64,000 bases of DNA, taken from NCBI GenBank assembly GCA_019918135.1, contig WBZZ01003893.1, positions 221,001 to 285,000 of the forward strand. The letters are read 5' to 3'. The position numbers and the translations under genes are program-made. Source of the stretch: Paulinella micropora. Lineage: Eukaryota > Cercozoa > Imbricatea > Euglyphida > Paulinellidae. A model generated the notes under the pieces. The model did not search any database, was not told the origin of the DNA, and saw only the letters and a program-made list of their open reading frames with translations. Positions 1-9,010 of this stretch are shown in pieces (positions within the stretch are counted from its first letter, which is position 1; each line of letters opens with the position of its first letter).

Positions 1-1272
1 CATTTTTTTCCTGTATTTACCCTTCTTCAAATATTTCTTAATTTTTGCTATCGTTAAAAGTTTGTGGATTAATTCCTCCATCGTTTTTGCCCCAGCACCA
101 GCTTGGTTTATTCCCAAATAATCAGCGAGTTTCTTTCTCATTTCATTCTGGTCTATTCCTAAATCAATACCTTCATCTACTATAACTTGTGCCATACCCG
201 CTGTCGTGTGTTTTCCTTTAACTTTTTTGGGTGGTGGTTTACCCCGAGCTTTCATTTCTTTTTCCAAAGCAGGACCCAAAGTTTTGGGTATATCCAATTT
301 TGGATACTTGTAATCATTTCTTAAACCTGCGGATATGTATGATATTTTGTCTTTAATTTCAAAGTGTTTCGCTTTGGCCTCCGCTAGTTTTTTTTCTTGT
401 TCTAATTCTTTTTTGTATTGTTCAGCCAGTTCTTTCTGCTCATCTGCTGATTGGGCATCGGCTATCGCTTTCTCTATTCCTGTGCCAAGTTTGATAAATT
501 CTGTTTTGCTCAAACTTTTAATAAATTTAGTTGTAAAGCCCGCTTTCTTCATTAATTCAATGTATTTTTCTTTTAATTCCTTTTCAGCCTTTTTCTCTTC
601 TTTTGTTTTCAATGGCATCTGCTTTTCTTCTGGTGCTTGTTGTGGTCCTAGTTGTGGGGCTTGTGGTGGTGCTTGTGGTGGTCCTAGTTGTGGTGCTTGT
701 GGTGGTCCTAGTTGTGGTGCTTGTGGTGGTGCTTGTGGTGGTGCTTGTATGTATTGAGGTTGGAAAGGTGGTAATAACATCAAATTGTTTTTTCTATCTT
801 GTTCAAATTTTACATCCTCTATAAGTTTTTGCTCTCTGTTCGCCTCCCTTATGAGGTCTTCTTGTCTTTCTTTAATGTCGGCATTCTCCTTCCTCTCCAT
901 TCTTTTCTTCTCATCTTCCGCCTGTTCTCTTAACTTCTTTTCCTTTTGCTCCTGCTCGTGTATTAGTTCATATTTTTTCAGCAGGTTGTTTTGTATCTGG
1001 TTGCGGTTCTCGTGTTCAAGGCGATTGAATTCGGACTTAACAATTGTAGGGACTCCGCCCCTACGACCCCGCCTGTTTGGTTTGGAATGGGTATCCCCTT
1101 TCATATATTTCAAAAACAGTTTAACGATTTGAAGTGTTGAAAGGTCATTAGTTTTCTCGCCAAAGTTTAGATATGCTCGTTTGCCTTTCACTTTGATATA
1201 AGGTCGGCCATCTTTTGTTCTGTATATCCTCGGAGGTCGCTGTTTAAGTTTCTTCTTTGGCTTACTTCGCAT
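1..1272 (-). CDS. Coiled-coil, Pro/Gln-rich virion-associated candidate protein (3' end outside window)
   Basis: Open minus-strand frame of at least 424 codons from the ATG at 1272, running off the window at position 1. The N-terminal ~60 residues are basic and contain a short motif RPPRIYRTKDGRPYI. A charged coiled coil (about residues 80-170) follows, then a low-complexity linker of repeated PPQAP units, then a second Lys/Glu-rich helix region. The C-terminal part has a conserved AGAKTMEELI motif shared with the copies in B (22077-23339) and C (41240-42147). The family is not recognised. Its position next to the packaging ATPase and small basic protein suggests a virion or assembly role, which is inference. 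A GTAGGG/CCCTAC palindrome lies inside the coding frame near 1050. Confidence 0.75.
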   Translation of the reverse strand, partial: MRSKPKKKLKQRPPRIYRTKDGRPYIKVKGKRAYLNFGEKTNDLSTLQIVKLFLKYMKGDTHSKPNRRGRRGGVPTIVKSEFNRLEHENRNQIQNNLLKKYELIHEQEQKEKKLREQAEDEKKRMERKENADIKERQEDLIREANREQKLIEDVKFEQDRKNNLMLLPPFQPQYIQAPPQAPPQAPQLGPPQAPQLGPPQAPPQAPQLGPQQAPEEKQMPLKTKEEKKAEKELKEKYIELMKKAGFTTKFIKSLSKTEFIKLGTGIEKAIADAQSADEQKELAEQYKKELEQEKKLAEAKAKHFEIKDKISYISAGLRNDYKYPKLDIPKTLGPALEKEMKARGKPPPKKVKGKHTTAGMAQVIVDEGIDLGIDQNEMRKKLADYLGINQAGAGAKTMEELIHKLLTIAKIKKYLKKGKYRKKM

Positions 1273-1344
1273 TACTACTATTATATTATTAGTAAAAAAA
1301 ATAATAGAAGGTTTAGTTTTTTATTTTATCCCACCAGGGGGGTT

Positions 1345-1362
1345 GTAGGGGCTTGTCCCTAC
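1345..1362. repeat. GTAGGG...CCCTAC hairpin at stop codon
   Basis: Perfect 6-bp arms with a 6-nt loop. The CCCTAC arm contains the TAG stop of the small basic protein gene. Similar hairpins occur at 1048-1066, 2599-2618 and 7899-7913 of element A. Confidence 0.6.
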
Positions 1363-1664
1363 CGAAACTTAACGGCTCCACCTCGTTGCTTGCCGTATCC
1401 TTGCTTCATCGCGGCCTTTGCTACACGGTCAGCATAAGGAACTCCGACATCGCTAAGAAAAGTAGCACCCCTTGAAATCAATTGGTTCTTCTTGATAAAC
1501 CTATTAGCATCCACTATCGCTTTTCCGACCTTGGCCCAATTCACTTTCCCACCTGTTTGTTTCTTTTTTCCCTTCTTCTTTCTTCCTCCCGCTTGTGGCA
1601 TTGAAGGATTGTAGCTAATGTTATAACCTGATGGACTACTGATAATCACTGGTGATGTTGGCAT
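1359..1664 (-). CDS. Small basic Gly-Gly-rich virion/core protein candidate
   Basis: 101 residues, strongly basic, with a KKKGKKK-type run, several Gly-Gly sites and the C-terminal motif GYGKQRGGAVKF. That motif is identical in the element B copy (23329-23703). Small Lys-rich proteins with Gly-Gly sites resemble adenovirus-type core or minor capsid precursors processed by the viral protease; this comparison is inference. The start is supported by the conserved N-terminus MPxSPVIIS and by a TATATATAC motif directly before the ATG. It lies between the coiled-coil gene and the packaging ATPase, as in B. In C it is deleted. Confidence 0.75.
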   Translation of the reverse strand: MPTSPVIISSPSGYNISYNPSMPQAGGRKKKGKKKQTGGKVNWAKVGKAIVDANRFIKKNQLISRGATFLSDVGVPYADRVAKAAMKQGYGKQRGGAVKFR

Positions 1665-1698
1665 GTATATATAGTTCTGAAAAAAATAAATATTAAAA

Positions 1699-2523
1699 TT
1701 ACAAAAACCTTTTGTTGAAATTTTGCCTCAGTTCGTCCGATACAGCATCAACATACAAAAAGTTAAATCGTTCTTTCGTCGCCTCGTGATATTTTTCAAT
1801 GAAGTATTCAGGGCTGTATCCAAGGTCCAAATGTTTATATACAAGTTCTATTTTATCAACACTCTGTCCAGGAAAAATAAGAAGGTAGTCCAGCTGTTTG
1901 ATAGCCTCAGGTCGTAGGTCGTTAAGATACTGACTAGACATAATCACCTTTGACTTGTAGTGTCTATTTTTTTTCAACAGGTCGCTTACGGACTTATCCC
2001 TTAAACCACTACCCAAATCATCTAACACGAACACGACTTCTGGTGTTATGTATTTGCTCGGCCTCGGTGGTTTTTCGCCTCCCTCCTGTTTCTTCTTTTC
2101 TTCTTTACCAAAATAAAGAAACTTCGGCTTCGGTTCTTCTTTCTCGTCTTGAATGATTTCGCCTTCTTCTTGCTCTTCGTCGGGTTTATTCAGTTTATCT
2201 AACTCGTAATCAATAACAGACAGGCCATCCGTTTTCAAATATGTGTATATCGCCATCGGGTTTCCCTTCTTCTTGAAGTGTTTAACCATTTCTTTGTATA
2301 TGTGGTCTTTGTGTATAGTGCTGGCAATAATAACAATACGGGTCTTTTTGTCGGCCGTCCTTTTCAGGATTTCAAACAGTGCCGTTGTCTTGCCACTCTT
2401 CTTGCGAGCGAGAAGAAAAATATTGGCATACGGTTCATCAAACAACTTATATCCTTTTGCCAACTTGTCGCCATCTCCGTTTTGCTTGACTGGTTTAACC
2501 TTTACATTATTTATTTTCTCCAT
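1699..2523 (-). CDS. A32-like genome packaging ATPase
   Basis: A 274-aa P-loop ATPase expected to drive DNA into the capsid, as in Polintons and other double-jelly-roll DNA viruses. Walker A is ARKKSGKTT at residues 39-47 and Walker B is FVLDD at about 165-169. Downstream VIMSSQYLNDLRP resembles the sensor region of FtsK/HerA-type packaging ATPases. The frame is open 38 codons further upstream, but MEKINNVKVKPVKQ is chosen because B and C start at the equivalent residue. A Lys/Glu-rich insert lies between the Walker motifs. It is intact here, intact in B, and truncated in C. Confidence 0.9.
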   Translation of the reverse strand: MEKINNVKVKPVKQNGDGDKLAKGYKLFDEPYANIFLLARKKSGKTTALFEILKRTADKKTRIVIIASTIHKDHIYKEMVKHFKKKGNPMAIYTYLKTDGLSVIDYELDKLNKPDEEQEEGEIIQDEKEEPKPKFLYFGKEEKKKQEGGEKPPRPSKYITPEVVFVLDDLGSGLRDKSVSDLLKKNRHYKSKVIMSSQYLNDLRPEAIKQLDYLLIFPGQSVDKIELVYKHLDLGYSPEYFIEKYHEATKERFNFLYVDAVSDELRQNFNKRFL

Positions 2524-2598
2524 AGCAGAGACTTCGCCTCCGCACCTCCAAATACTTTTATATATTCTAAAATATATTTTTATTTTACTGGCGGGGTC

Positions 2599-2618
2599 GT
2601 AGGGGGAGCAGGCCCCTA
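2599..2618. repeat. TAGGGGG...CCCCTA hairpin at stop codon
   Basis: GC-rich palindrome between the ATPase and the 119-aa gene. The CCCCTA arm supplies the TAG stop of the 119-aa protein, as in the hairpin at 1345-1362. Confidence 0.5.
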
Positions 2619-2975
2619 TGCCAGAAATTCTAAACAAATAACAATTCTTCCAGCTAGCAGGTCAGTCTCAATGCTACCATTGTCCGTTTTAAGCACTCTA
2701 AATGTGTATTGACCGTCGGTCCAATTAATAATACCTAAGTTGTAGCTAAGATTGGAAATGTTTGCGGTGTTGCTATCAGCGAATGTGCCAATAATACCGA
2801 TGCGGTCCATATGAAGAATTTTTGTTTTCGTTTCAGTCATATCATTCATATAGTGGATAAACTTAACATTCATTCTTGTTGGTGTAAAGTTCAATTTAAT
2901 GGTTTTGTCAAATGTTTTGCTACCGCCCGCAAAATCATTACTCAGAAAAATAATCTTTTGGAATTTATAGTCCAT
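2616..2975 (-). CDS. Conserved 119-aa protein upstream of the packaging ATPase
   Basis: Full-length counterparts exist at 24564-24923 and 42702-43058, all with the core NVKFIHY...ETKT.IL.MDRIGIIG and a conserved C-terminus CLEFL. The alternating pattern looks like an all-beta small protein, possibly a capsid-associated jelly-roll, but no family is recognised. The frame is intact in all three elements even though neighbouring genes in B and C are broken. The start lies a few bases from the divergent Cys-rich gene on the plus strand, so the two may share a promoter region. Confidence 0.8.
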   Translation of the reverse strand: MDYKFQKIIFLSNDFAGGSKTFDKTIKLNFTPTRMNVKFIHYMNDMTETKTKILHMDRIGIIGTFADSNTANISNLSYNLGIINWTDGQYTFRVLKTDNGSIETDLLAGRIVICLEFLA

Positions 2976-2979
2976 TGTG

Positions 2980-3243
2980 ATGCTCTCTATATTTACATTT
3001 ATAAACTTTTTATTAATTAATATTTCCGCTCGGACTGCTTGTGATTTCTATTCGCGGGTCAGCGATAAAAAAAATGAAAGTTGTGTGTGGTGTATTCAAA
3101 AAGGAATAGAAACCAAATTTAAATGTGTGTATAAGCCTTTCAGCGATTGGTGTGTTAGTTTTGATGAAGCTATTCCGCTAATCTGTGCTGGTGATAGCTC
3201 TTGGTATAAAGTCTATCTGTATGAATGCTCACTTCTTACTTGA
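2980..3243 (+). CDS. Small secreted Cys-rich protein
   Basis: 87 residues beginning with a hydrophobic segment (about residues 1-17) typical of a signal peptide, then a Cys-rich ectodomain: C-DFY, C-x2-C-x10-C, W-C and a final C in PLIC. The mature part is almost identical in B (24922-25179) and C (43104-43349), so the frame is real and not a shadow. No family is assigned; the C-x2-C and W-C spacing is loosely like a PSI-type disulphide module, but that is weak. It runs opposite to all surrounding genes and overlaps the end of the two-TM gene by 15 bases. It could be a membrane-lumen or secreted partner of that protein (inference). Confidence 0.75.
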   Translation: MLSIFTFINFLLINISARTACDFYSRVSDKKNESCVWCIQKGIETKFKCVYKPFSDWCVSFDEAIPLICAGDSSWYKVYLYECSLLT

Positions 3244-3567
3244 AGATGGCGATGGAAGACAGATGCCTATTAATAGTGTTAAAATACCCACATAAGTGTT
3301 AGCAACTTCACACGGTAAGTTCTTTTCAGACAACCTCACGATACAAAGGGTGATGATGGCGATAATGATACCCATTTGAAATAAGTATTTGATAAGTCGG
3401 CTGTCGGTTTTTCGCTTTGTCAAACAGCAATCCCAGCTGTCCTCGTATTCGTGGTCTAATTTTTTTTCTTCCTGCTTAATTTGGACATCAAGCACACGGT
3501 TTTTGAGTTCGGGTGTAAGGTCTTCCGTCTCTATGATTGGTGGTGGTGGATGTAATCTAGGCGGCAT
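3229..3567 (-). CDS. Two-TM membrane protein
   Basis: 112 residues. A Pro-rich N-terminus and a charged amphipathic segment (about 15-50) with CC motifs are followed by two hydrophobic segments, IIIAIITLCIV and YVGILTLLIGI, then a Ser-rich tail. It is likely a small virion or host-membrane protein. Its start overlaps the 3' end of the fibre gene by 11 bases, and its stop overlaps the Cys-rich gene. The copy in C (43527-43883) is intact; the copy in B is frameshifted. Confidence 0.75.
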   Translation of the reverse strand: MPPRLHPPPPIIETEDLTPELKNRVLDVQIKQEEKKLDHEYEDSWDCCLTKRKTDSRLIKYLFQMGIIIAIITLCIVRLSEKNLPCEVANTYVGILTLLIGICLPSPSSSKK

Positions 3568-6500
3568 TAGAAGGGAATACTGCTGCTCTTAGTTCTGCTA
3601 ATTGGTTGGTTTGGTCTTGTAATATATTAAGTAAAGTTTTATTTTCTTTTTCTAAATTATTGATTACATCAATAGATGTATCTACTTTTTCTGATAAATG
3701 TTGAAATCCGCTGACCAATATCGGTATAAAACTTGTATATGTTATGCCTTCAAGGTAGCTTTCTCCGTCGTCTGCTTTCATTCCACTTTCAGATACAAAT
3801 TCAGGAAATACTTTTTTGACTTCGTCCGCAATAAATCCGTGGCCTTTTTTTTCTTTCTTCTCATCTGCCTTCCAATAATAAGAACAACAATTTATCTTCA
3901 TTAATTTCTCGCAACAATCCCCGCAGTCTAATGTTTTAATATCCGATTTTAGCCTTCTGTCCGAGGAGTTTGTCCAAGCACCATTAAGCGGAATATAATT
4001 ATAACTGCCTGACGGCTCACCAGTACTAGAGTTTGAAGTAGTCCAAGCATGAAGCAAACCAGTAGAAGAAACAATTACACCATAATTCGTATATCCTCCC
4101 GATTTAAAAAATAGTTGCGGGTCGTTAGTAGAAGCGGGTCTTTTTCGTATTAATAAATTACCGCTGGATGCTGTTGGTAAAACTAACTCTCCCGATGTAT
4201 TAATATTAATCGCCTCAGTGTAAGATATATTGTTTCCAACCGCTGTTCCTGAATTATAATAAAAAGCGAGTTTTCCACCTTTTTGAATTAGAAAGTTTGA
4301 ACCGCTGTGGCTTGATTTCCAGTTCGTGCCATCAAAATAAGCATCAAAACTTAAATTGACATTGTCGTGTGCCCAGTTTAGTTGTTGAAAAACTGGATAG
4401 GCATCGGTTGAAGTTATTGCCTGTATATGTGGCCCTGCTACATTACTCGCCGTCCCGTATATTTCTAAACCACCTGTTGAACCCACTCCCTTTGTTGAGT
4501 TGCCTATGATTATCGGTTTGCCTGATGCTGTTGTTATTTTATCGCTCGTTGTTAATGTTGTTGTTGATACACCCGCACTAGCCGTTATTAACCCTTTTGT
4601 CCATAAAGTGCCGTTTGCCCCGTTTAATGACATTAACAATTGTTCGGAAGAGTTCTCCCATATAAAACCATCGGTTGAAGCATTGCTCACTCTAAATCTA
4701 ACAGCAAAGGAAGTGAAATCATTGCCTGCAACGGCAGACCCTCCCGCTAGACTTCTGGTATTTGTGGCTCCCCCATTTGAAGCCATATAAATGCCATAAC
4801 TGGTGTTGCCAGTGTCCCACAAAAATATTCCTCTCGTATTACCTCCATTAGTATTTCCTTGTATAACTATGCTAGAACCTCCTGTCGCTGTTAATAACCC
4901 GCTTGCGGTTGCTGTTGTTGTTGATATACCCGCATTTGCCGTTATTAATCCACTCGCGGTTGCCGTTGTTGTTGATATACCCGCGGTCGCCGTTAATGTA
5001 GTTCCTGTTATTGTTCCACCGCTTGTTATGTTGTTGCTGTTCATATCCAAAGCACCATAAAACCGCATTCCCCCAGCATTGTTAAAACGGACAATGTCGG
5101 ACGAAGCACTTTTATTATCCAAAAGTTTTGAAATATAAAGTCCCGCCCCTTTTACATCAGCCGCTACATTCGTAAATACATAACCTCGTTGGTTCGCGGT
5201 TCCGCTTGTAGCGGTATTTAGAGTAAATAAGAAATACTGATAGTCTCCTGATGTCTGTGAAAAGAATATATCTCCTCCATTTTGGTTTAATATCCTCGCC
5301 CCATTATATGTTATATTTCCTCCATTAGTGATAGTTTGATTATTAAAATCGGCATTGTTCGTTAAAGTTAGATATTTTATCACAGTGCTCGCCCCATTAA
5401 ATGTTTTGCTTCCTGTTATGGTTTGGTCTGTTGATAGTTTTACATTTTGCCCGTCCAATGTGTCCGCATACCCTTTTGTCGCTCCGTCCGTTGCTAATGT
5501 CGGAGTTCCAAGGTTGGCTATTTTGCTACTATTACAATCTAACCCCGAAGCATTTACCCAACCGACAATCGTCCCGTCAATAATAAAACTTATTTTTTTG
5601 GCAGAAATTTCAAAGTTGTAATATGTTGCAGTTTTCATATCCAAACTAGCAATTGACCCGATATTACTTGTAGAATTGAAAACGATAAATGTTCCTTTTG
5701 TGGCCGCGTTCGTTGAATTTCCTGTTATTTCAAGACCACTACTATATGTCTTAATTCCTGCTATGGATTGGTTTCCTGTTAGTTTCACATTTTGGCCGTC
5801 TAATGTATCAACATACGTTTTATTCGCCCCGTCCGTTGTTGCTGTTGGTGTGGCTAAGTTTGTTATTTTTCTATTGTTTAGAGATAGTGTCGTGCCTGTT
5901 GCTGTCGCGATTACATTATCCCCCGCATATAAATCAACATATGACCCCGTTATTTGTATTGGATAATAGGCCGCGGTTGCTATTTTTTGTGCCACAATCT
6001 CTCCTATATTTGTTGCCGTATCAAAGGCAATACCGATACCATCAAAAGCGGCTGGACCAGTAGCACCCCGCACTTCTATTGTTGATGTAAATTTTTTATT
6101 CCCTGCTATGGTTTGGTCTCCTGTTAGTTTGACGACAGAAGTATCAAGAGTAGAAACATCAACACCATCAACAAGATTAACATTTGTTATACTTTGGCTT
6201 TTCATATCAATCCCCGCACTAGCATTTACCACATTGCTGAATGTTTTGGTTCCTGCTATGGTTTGGTCTCCTGTTAGTTTAACGACTGCGGTATCAATAG
6301 CCGAAACATCAATACCGTCAACCAAATTTACATTTGTTATTGAAAATCCTCCCATATTTAAACTGCCCGTCATAGCCGTTGTGCCGTCCTTTGCTAGTTT
6401 CGTATCAGTATATGCTTTTGTTGAAGCATCGCCGTCATAGAATGGTGCGGGCAGTCCGCTGATTGCTGTTGTGCTGTTAAAATTTAAAACATTATTTGTC

Positions 6501-7288
6501 AATGTCATTCCGCCCCCTGTTGTTGGAGCAAAAAGTATGGACGAGCCTACAAAAGATAATGGATAGCCCGTTGCTCCACCCGCTTCCGACGAATAAATAG
6601 AACCCATATTATTGTTGTAATTGAAGAATAACTTGCCAGTGTTTAATGGATTTGAGTCTTTTACGGCCACATAAGTAGTAAATGTTTTATTTCCTGTTAT
6701 AGTCTGGTCTCCTGTTAGTTTTACCACGGAACTATCAAGAGCAGAAACATCAATTCCATCAACATTACCGACATTTGCTACATTAAACCCTCCCATATTT
6801 AAATCCCCTATCATCATAGCGAGCCCATCCAATCTAAGAAAAGGAGAAGCAACATTTCGCCATTGCCCAGTGCTGTAAATAAGCAGTTGGTTATTGGCGG
6901 GGGTGCCTGTTATGACTACATCACTTAAAGCATCTATTGATTTAGTTGCTATCCTTGTGTCAAAATCTGTATTAGCCCTTGCTGTGGTGTAGTATAAGTT
7001 AGTTCCTTCGGCTAGGTTAGTGGTTGATTTAGTGGTTAGTCGCGCATCAAACCTACCATCAGTATAGTATAGATTAGTGCCTTCTTTTAAGTCGGTCGTT
7101 GATTTTAAAGCCAACCTCGCATCAAATCGGCTATTAGTAAAATAAAGATTTACGGGGTCAGCATCTTCTGGCACCCTATCTGTGTATAAGCCCACTATGT
7201 TTGTGTTCGTTAAATCAAGGTTGGCTATATCTAGACTATCAACCGCGATTTCAGACAAGCCTAAGAGCGATTTATATTGACTGCCCAT
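3557..7288 (-). CDS. Trimeric fibre with S74 self-cleaving chaperone domain
   Basis: 1243 residues, intact. The N-terminus (MGSQYKSLLGLSE) anchors three repeats of the type LKEGTNLYYTDGRFDAR, familiar from phage tail fibres. A long beta-repeat shaft follows with many copies of VVKLTGDQTI.G.KTF. The C-terminus is a Peptidase_S74 intramolecular chaperone: SDRRLKSDI carries the Ser and the Lys five residues later that form the known Ser/Lys cleavage dyad, followed by GFIADEV and a C-terminal coiled coil (LEKENKTLLNILQ). The start at 7288 is chosen over the longer frame because B and C share this N-terminus and TATATACA precedes the ATG. Likely role: receptor-binding virion spike. The B and C copies are fragmented. 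Confidence 0.9.
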   Translation of the reverse strand: MGSQYKSLLGLSEIAVDSLDIANLDLTNTNIVGLYTDRVPEDADPVNLYFTNSRFDARLALKSTTDLKEGTNLYYTDGRFDARLTTKSTTNLAEGTNLYYTTARANTDFDTRIATKSIDALSDVVITGTPANNQLLIYSTGQWRNVASPFLRLDGLAMMIGDLNMGGFNVANVGNVDGIDVSALDSSVVKLTGDQTITGNKTFTTYVAVKDSNPLNTGKLFFNYNNNMGSIYSSEAGGATGYPLSFVGSSILFAPTTGGGMTLTNNVLNFNSTTAISGLPAPFYDGDASTKAYTDTKLAKDGTTAMTGSLNMGGFSITNVNLVDGIDVSAIDTAVVKLTGDQTIAGTKTFSNVVNASAGIDMKSQSITNVNLVDGVDVSTLDTSVVKLTGDQTIAGNKKFTSTIEVRGATGPAAFDGIGIAFDTATNIGEIVAQKIATAAYYPIQITGSYVDLYAGDNVIATATGTTLSLNNRKITNLATPTATTDGANKTYVDTLDGQNVKLTGNQSIAGIKTYSSGLEITGNSTNAATKGTFIVFNSTSNIGSIASLDMKTATYYNFEISAKKISFIIDGTIVGWVNASGLDCNSSKIANLGTPTLATDGATKGYADTLDGQNVKLSTDQTITGSKTFNGASTVIKYLTLTNNADFNNQTITNGGNITYNGARILNQNGGDIFFSQTSGDYQYFLFTLNTATSGTANQRGYVFTNVAADVKGAGLYISKLLDNKSASSDIVRFNNAGGMRFYGALDMNSNNITSGGTITGTTLTATAGISTTTATASGLITANAGISTTTATASGLLTATGGSSIVIQGNTNGGNTRGIFLWDTGNTSYGIYMASNGGATNTRSLAGGSAVAGNDFTSFAVRFRVSNASTDGFIWENSSEQLLMSLNGANGTLWTKGLITASAGVSTTTLTTSDKITTASGKPIIIGNSTKGVGSTGGLEIYGTASNVAGPHIQAITSTDAYPVFQQLNWAHDNVNLSFDAYFDGTNWKSSHSGSNFLIQKGGKLAFYYNSGTAVGNNISYTEAININTSGELVLPTASSGNLLIRKRPASTNDPQLFFKSGGYTNYGVIVSSTGLLHAWTTSNSSTGEPSGSYNYIPLNGAWTNSSDRRLKSDIKTLDCGDCCEKLMKINCCSYYWKADEKKEKKGHGFIADEVKKVFPEFVSESGMKADDGESYLEGITYTSFIPILVSGFQHLSEKVDTSIDVINNLEKENKTLLNILQDQTNQLAELRAAVFPSNAA

Positions 7289-7352
7289 TGTATATATTAT
7301 CTTAATTAAAATATTATATTTAGGAAAATATAGCAACCCATAGCAAGCAGTT

Positions 7353-7850
7353 ATGCCGGGCAAATCTTCGGTAGAAAATCTTAAAATCGCTAATGCGAGG
7401 CGAAAGGAAAAGGCTAAGCAGAGAAAGATAGAGAAGGCCAGGGAATTACTAGCGGAGGAAGAGGCGAAGAATGTTAAAGAAATGACCAATGATGAAAAGA
7501 TGGACCACGTGTCTAAAAAGCAGTTGGCGAAGGATATGATTGATGGGCGGGACGGTGAGATAAGTGAGGAGAGCAGTTCGGAAGAAGAGGTTGAACAGGA
7601 CTTTGCTGACCTAATTGCCCAACGAGTTGCGGGTATAAAATTAAAGACTAAACAGAAGAAGGCGAAGAAAGTGGCAAAAAAGAAAGTGGAAGAGGAGAGT
7701 GAGAGTGAGAGCGAAAGTGAAGAAGAGGAACAGCCCAAGAAAGGTAAAGGTAAGAAGACTGGCCGTGTTAATGTCAATGTTTATAACCAACATCCCGAGA
7801 AACCAAAAAAAGAAAACAATGATGTTTCAAAAATGTTTCTTAAATTTTGA
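7353..7850 (+). CDS. Lys/Glu-rich charged protein
   Basis: 165 residues, highly charged, with acidic SESESESEEEE and basic KKAKKVAKKK blocks and a conserved ending NVNVYNQ...FLKF. Counterparts in B (29056-29578) and C (47450-47993) keep the NVYN and MFLKF/VFLKF ends. It is the first plus-strand gene after the fibre and directly precedes the integrase. It may bind DNA or be a nuclear accessory factor; no family is recognised. Confidence 0.75.
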   Translation: MPGKSSVENLKIANARRKEKAKQRKIEKARELLAEEEAKNVKEMTNDEKMDHVSKKQLAKDMIDGRDGEISEESSSEEEVEQDFADLIAQRVAGIKLKTKQKKAKKVAKKKVEEESESESESEEEEQPKKGKGKKTGRVNVNVYNQHPEKPKKENNDVSKMFLKF

Positions 7851-7898
7851 AACTTTTTAAAAATCTTTCAATATAAGGAACACCAAAAAAGTCGGGTC

Positions 7899-7913
7899 GT
7901 AGGGTGTCCCTAC
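7899..7913. repeat. GTAGGG-TGT-CCCTAC hairpin before integrase start
   Basis: Perfect 6-bp inverted repeat with a 3-nt loop ending two bases before the integrase ATG at 7915. Same hairpin family as at 1345 and 2599. Confidence 0.6.
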
Positions 7914-7914
7914 A

Positions 7915-8916
7915 ATGGACCATAAACACAGCAATCCACAAAATACTGAAACGGAGTCGGAGTCTCCGCAAGATAAGGAAGAACTTGAAAAAAAGAAAAT
8001 TGAAGAAGCTTCTGAAATACACCATCAATCTAAGACCCCTAAAAAATGGAATACTATACTATCCCCTGAGCCTGAACCATTAAGCCAAGTGTTCATTGAC
8101 TTAATGGATATGTCTAAAATAGCAACTAAGAAAGGAAACAAAAACTACAACTTTGGTTTAGTAATGATTGATGTTTATTCTCGTCGTGGCTGGATTGAAC
8201 CGATAAAAAATAAATCAACTGGTGAAGTATTGGAAGGATTAAAAAAAATGCAGAAACCTAAAAGGATTACGTCCGACAACGGGAGTGAATATAAAGGTCA
8301 AGTTGCTGAATACTTGAAAGAGAACGGAATTCAACATACAACTAACGAAGTTGGCGACCACCGAACTATGGGAATAGTAGATAGATTTATTAGAACAATA
8401 AGAAATGATTTAAATTTTATGTGGGAAGTTAATGACGATTTTGTTTGGGTTCCTTACATTAATGAAATTGTTGATAATTATAATAACACATTTCATAATA
8501 CGATAAAAGCCACACCTATGGAAGTCTATGAGGGCAAAAAGAAGAACGACCAAGAAATATATAGAGCAGGTCTTATCAATAAGTTTCCAAAAGGGGAAAC
8601 AGTCAGGAAAGAACTAGAACGAACTGTTTTCAGTAAAGGCGATGTTCAGTATTCAAAGAAGGTATATACGGTTAAAGGCCGAAAGGGATTCAAGTTGATA
8701 CTTAATGAAAACGAACTAGTTAGCCCTCAACAGTTATTAAAGTCTAAAATGAATGAACAACTTGAAGAAGAAATAAAACCTCAACTAGCAGATAAAGTCA
8801 AGGAAGCTACAAAAGAAAAAAAGACCGGCCACTTATTAAAGTCATTAGACATAAAACCGGAGAATATTCGTAGTAGTGCCCGGATTAAAAAGAAAAAAGA
8901 AATATTAGATTTGTAA
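7915..8916 (+). CDS. Retroviral-type integrase (rve family), DD35D
   Basis: 333 residues; catalyses strand transfer of the element ends, producing the 6-bp target duplications seen for B and C. RNase H-fold core: first Asp in VFIDLMDMS, second Asp in ITSDNGSEYKG, third acidic residue in GIVDRFIRT. There are 35 residues between the second and third, but the third is Asp rather than the usual Glu. The N-terminal ~50 residues are charged and show no HHCC zinc finger. The C-terminal part has a conserved VKGRKGFK and IRSSARIKKK. No chromodomain is visible. It is intact here; the B and C copies are broken. Confidence 0.92.
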   Translation: MDHKHSNPQNTETESESPQDKEELEKKKIEEASEIHHQSKTPKKWNTILSPEPEPLSQVFIDLMDMSKIATKKGNKNYNFGLVMIDVYSRRGWIEPIKNKSTGEVLEGLKKMQKPKRITSDNGSEYKGQVAEYLKENGIQHTTNEVGDHRTMGIVDRFIRTIRNDLNFMWEVNDDFVWVPYINEIVDNYNNTFHNTIKATPMEVYEGKKKNDQEIYRAGLINKFPKGETVRKELERTVFSKGDVQYSKKVYTVKGRKGFKLILNENELVSPQQLLKSKMNEQLEEEIKPQLADKVKEATKEKKTGHLLKSLDIKPENIRSSARIKKKKEILDL

Positions 8917-9010
8917 GTTATTGAAATTAAAAATCAGTAAGACAATTTAATATATTTGAACAGACTTAACAGATTTAATATTAAAACAAAACTGAAACTT
9001 GAGAAAGCAA

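Noticed and set aside
335-1132. Plus-strand ORFs rich in Ser/Cys/Phe and Val/Leu at 335-757, 603-824 and 785-1132
   Set aside because: Antisense shadows of the coiled-coil Pro-rich gene (1-1272, minus); their low complexity mirrors the repeated CCACAA codons.
7289-7777. N-terminal extension of the fibre ORF up to 7777
   Set aside because: It is antisense to the Lys/Glu-rich gene (7353-7850), has low-complexity Ser/Leu/Phe composition and is not conserved in B or C; the fibre starts at 7288.
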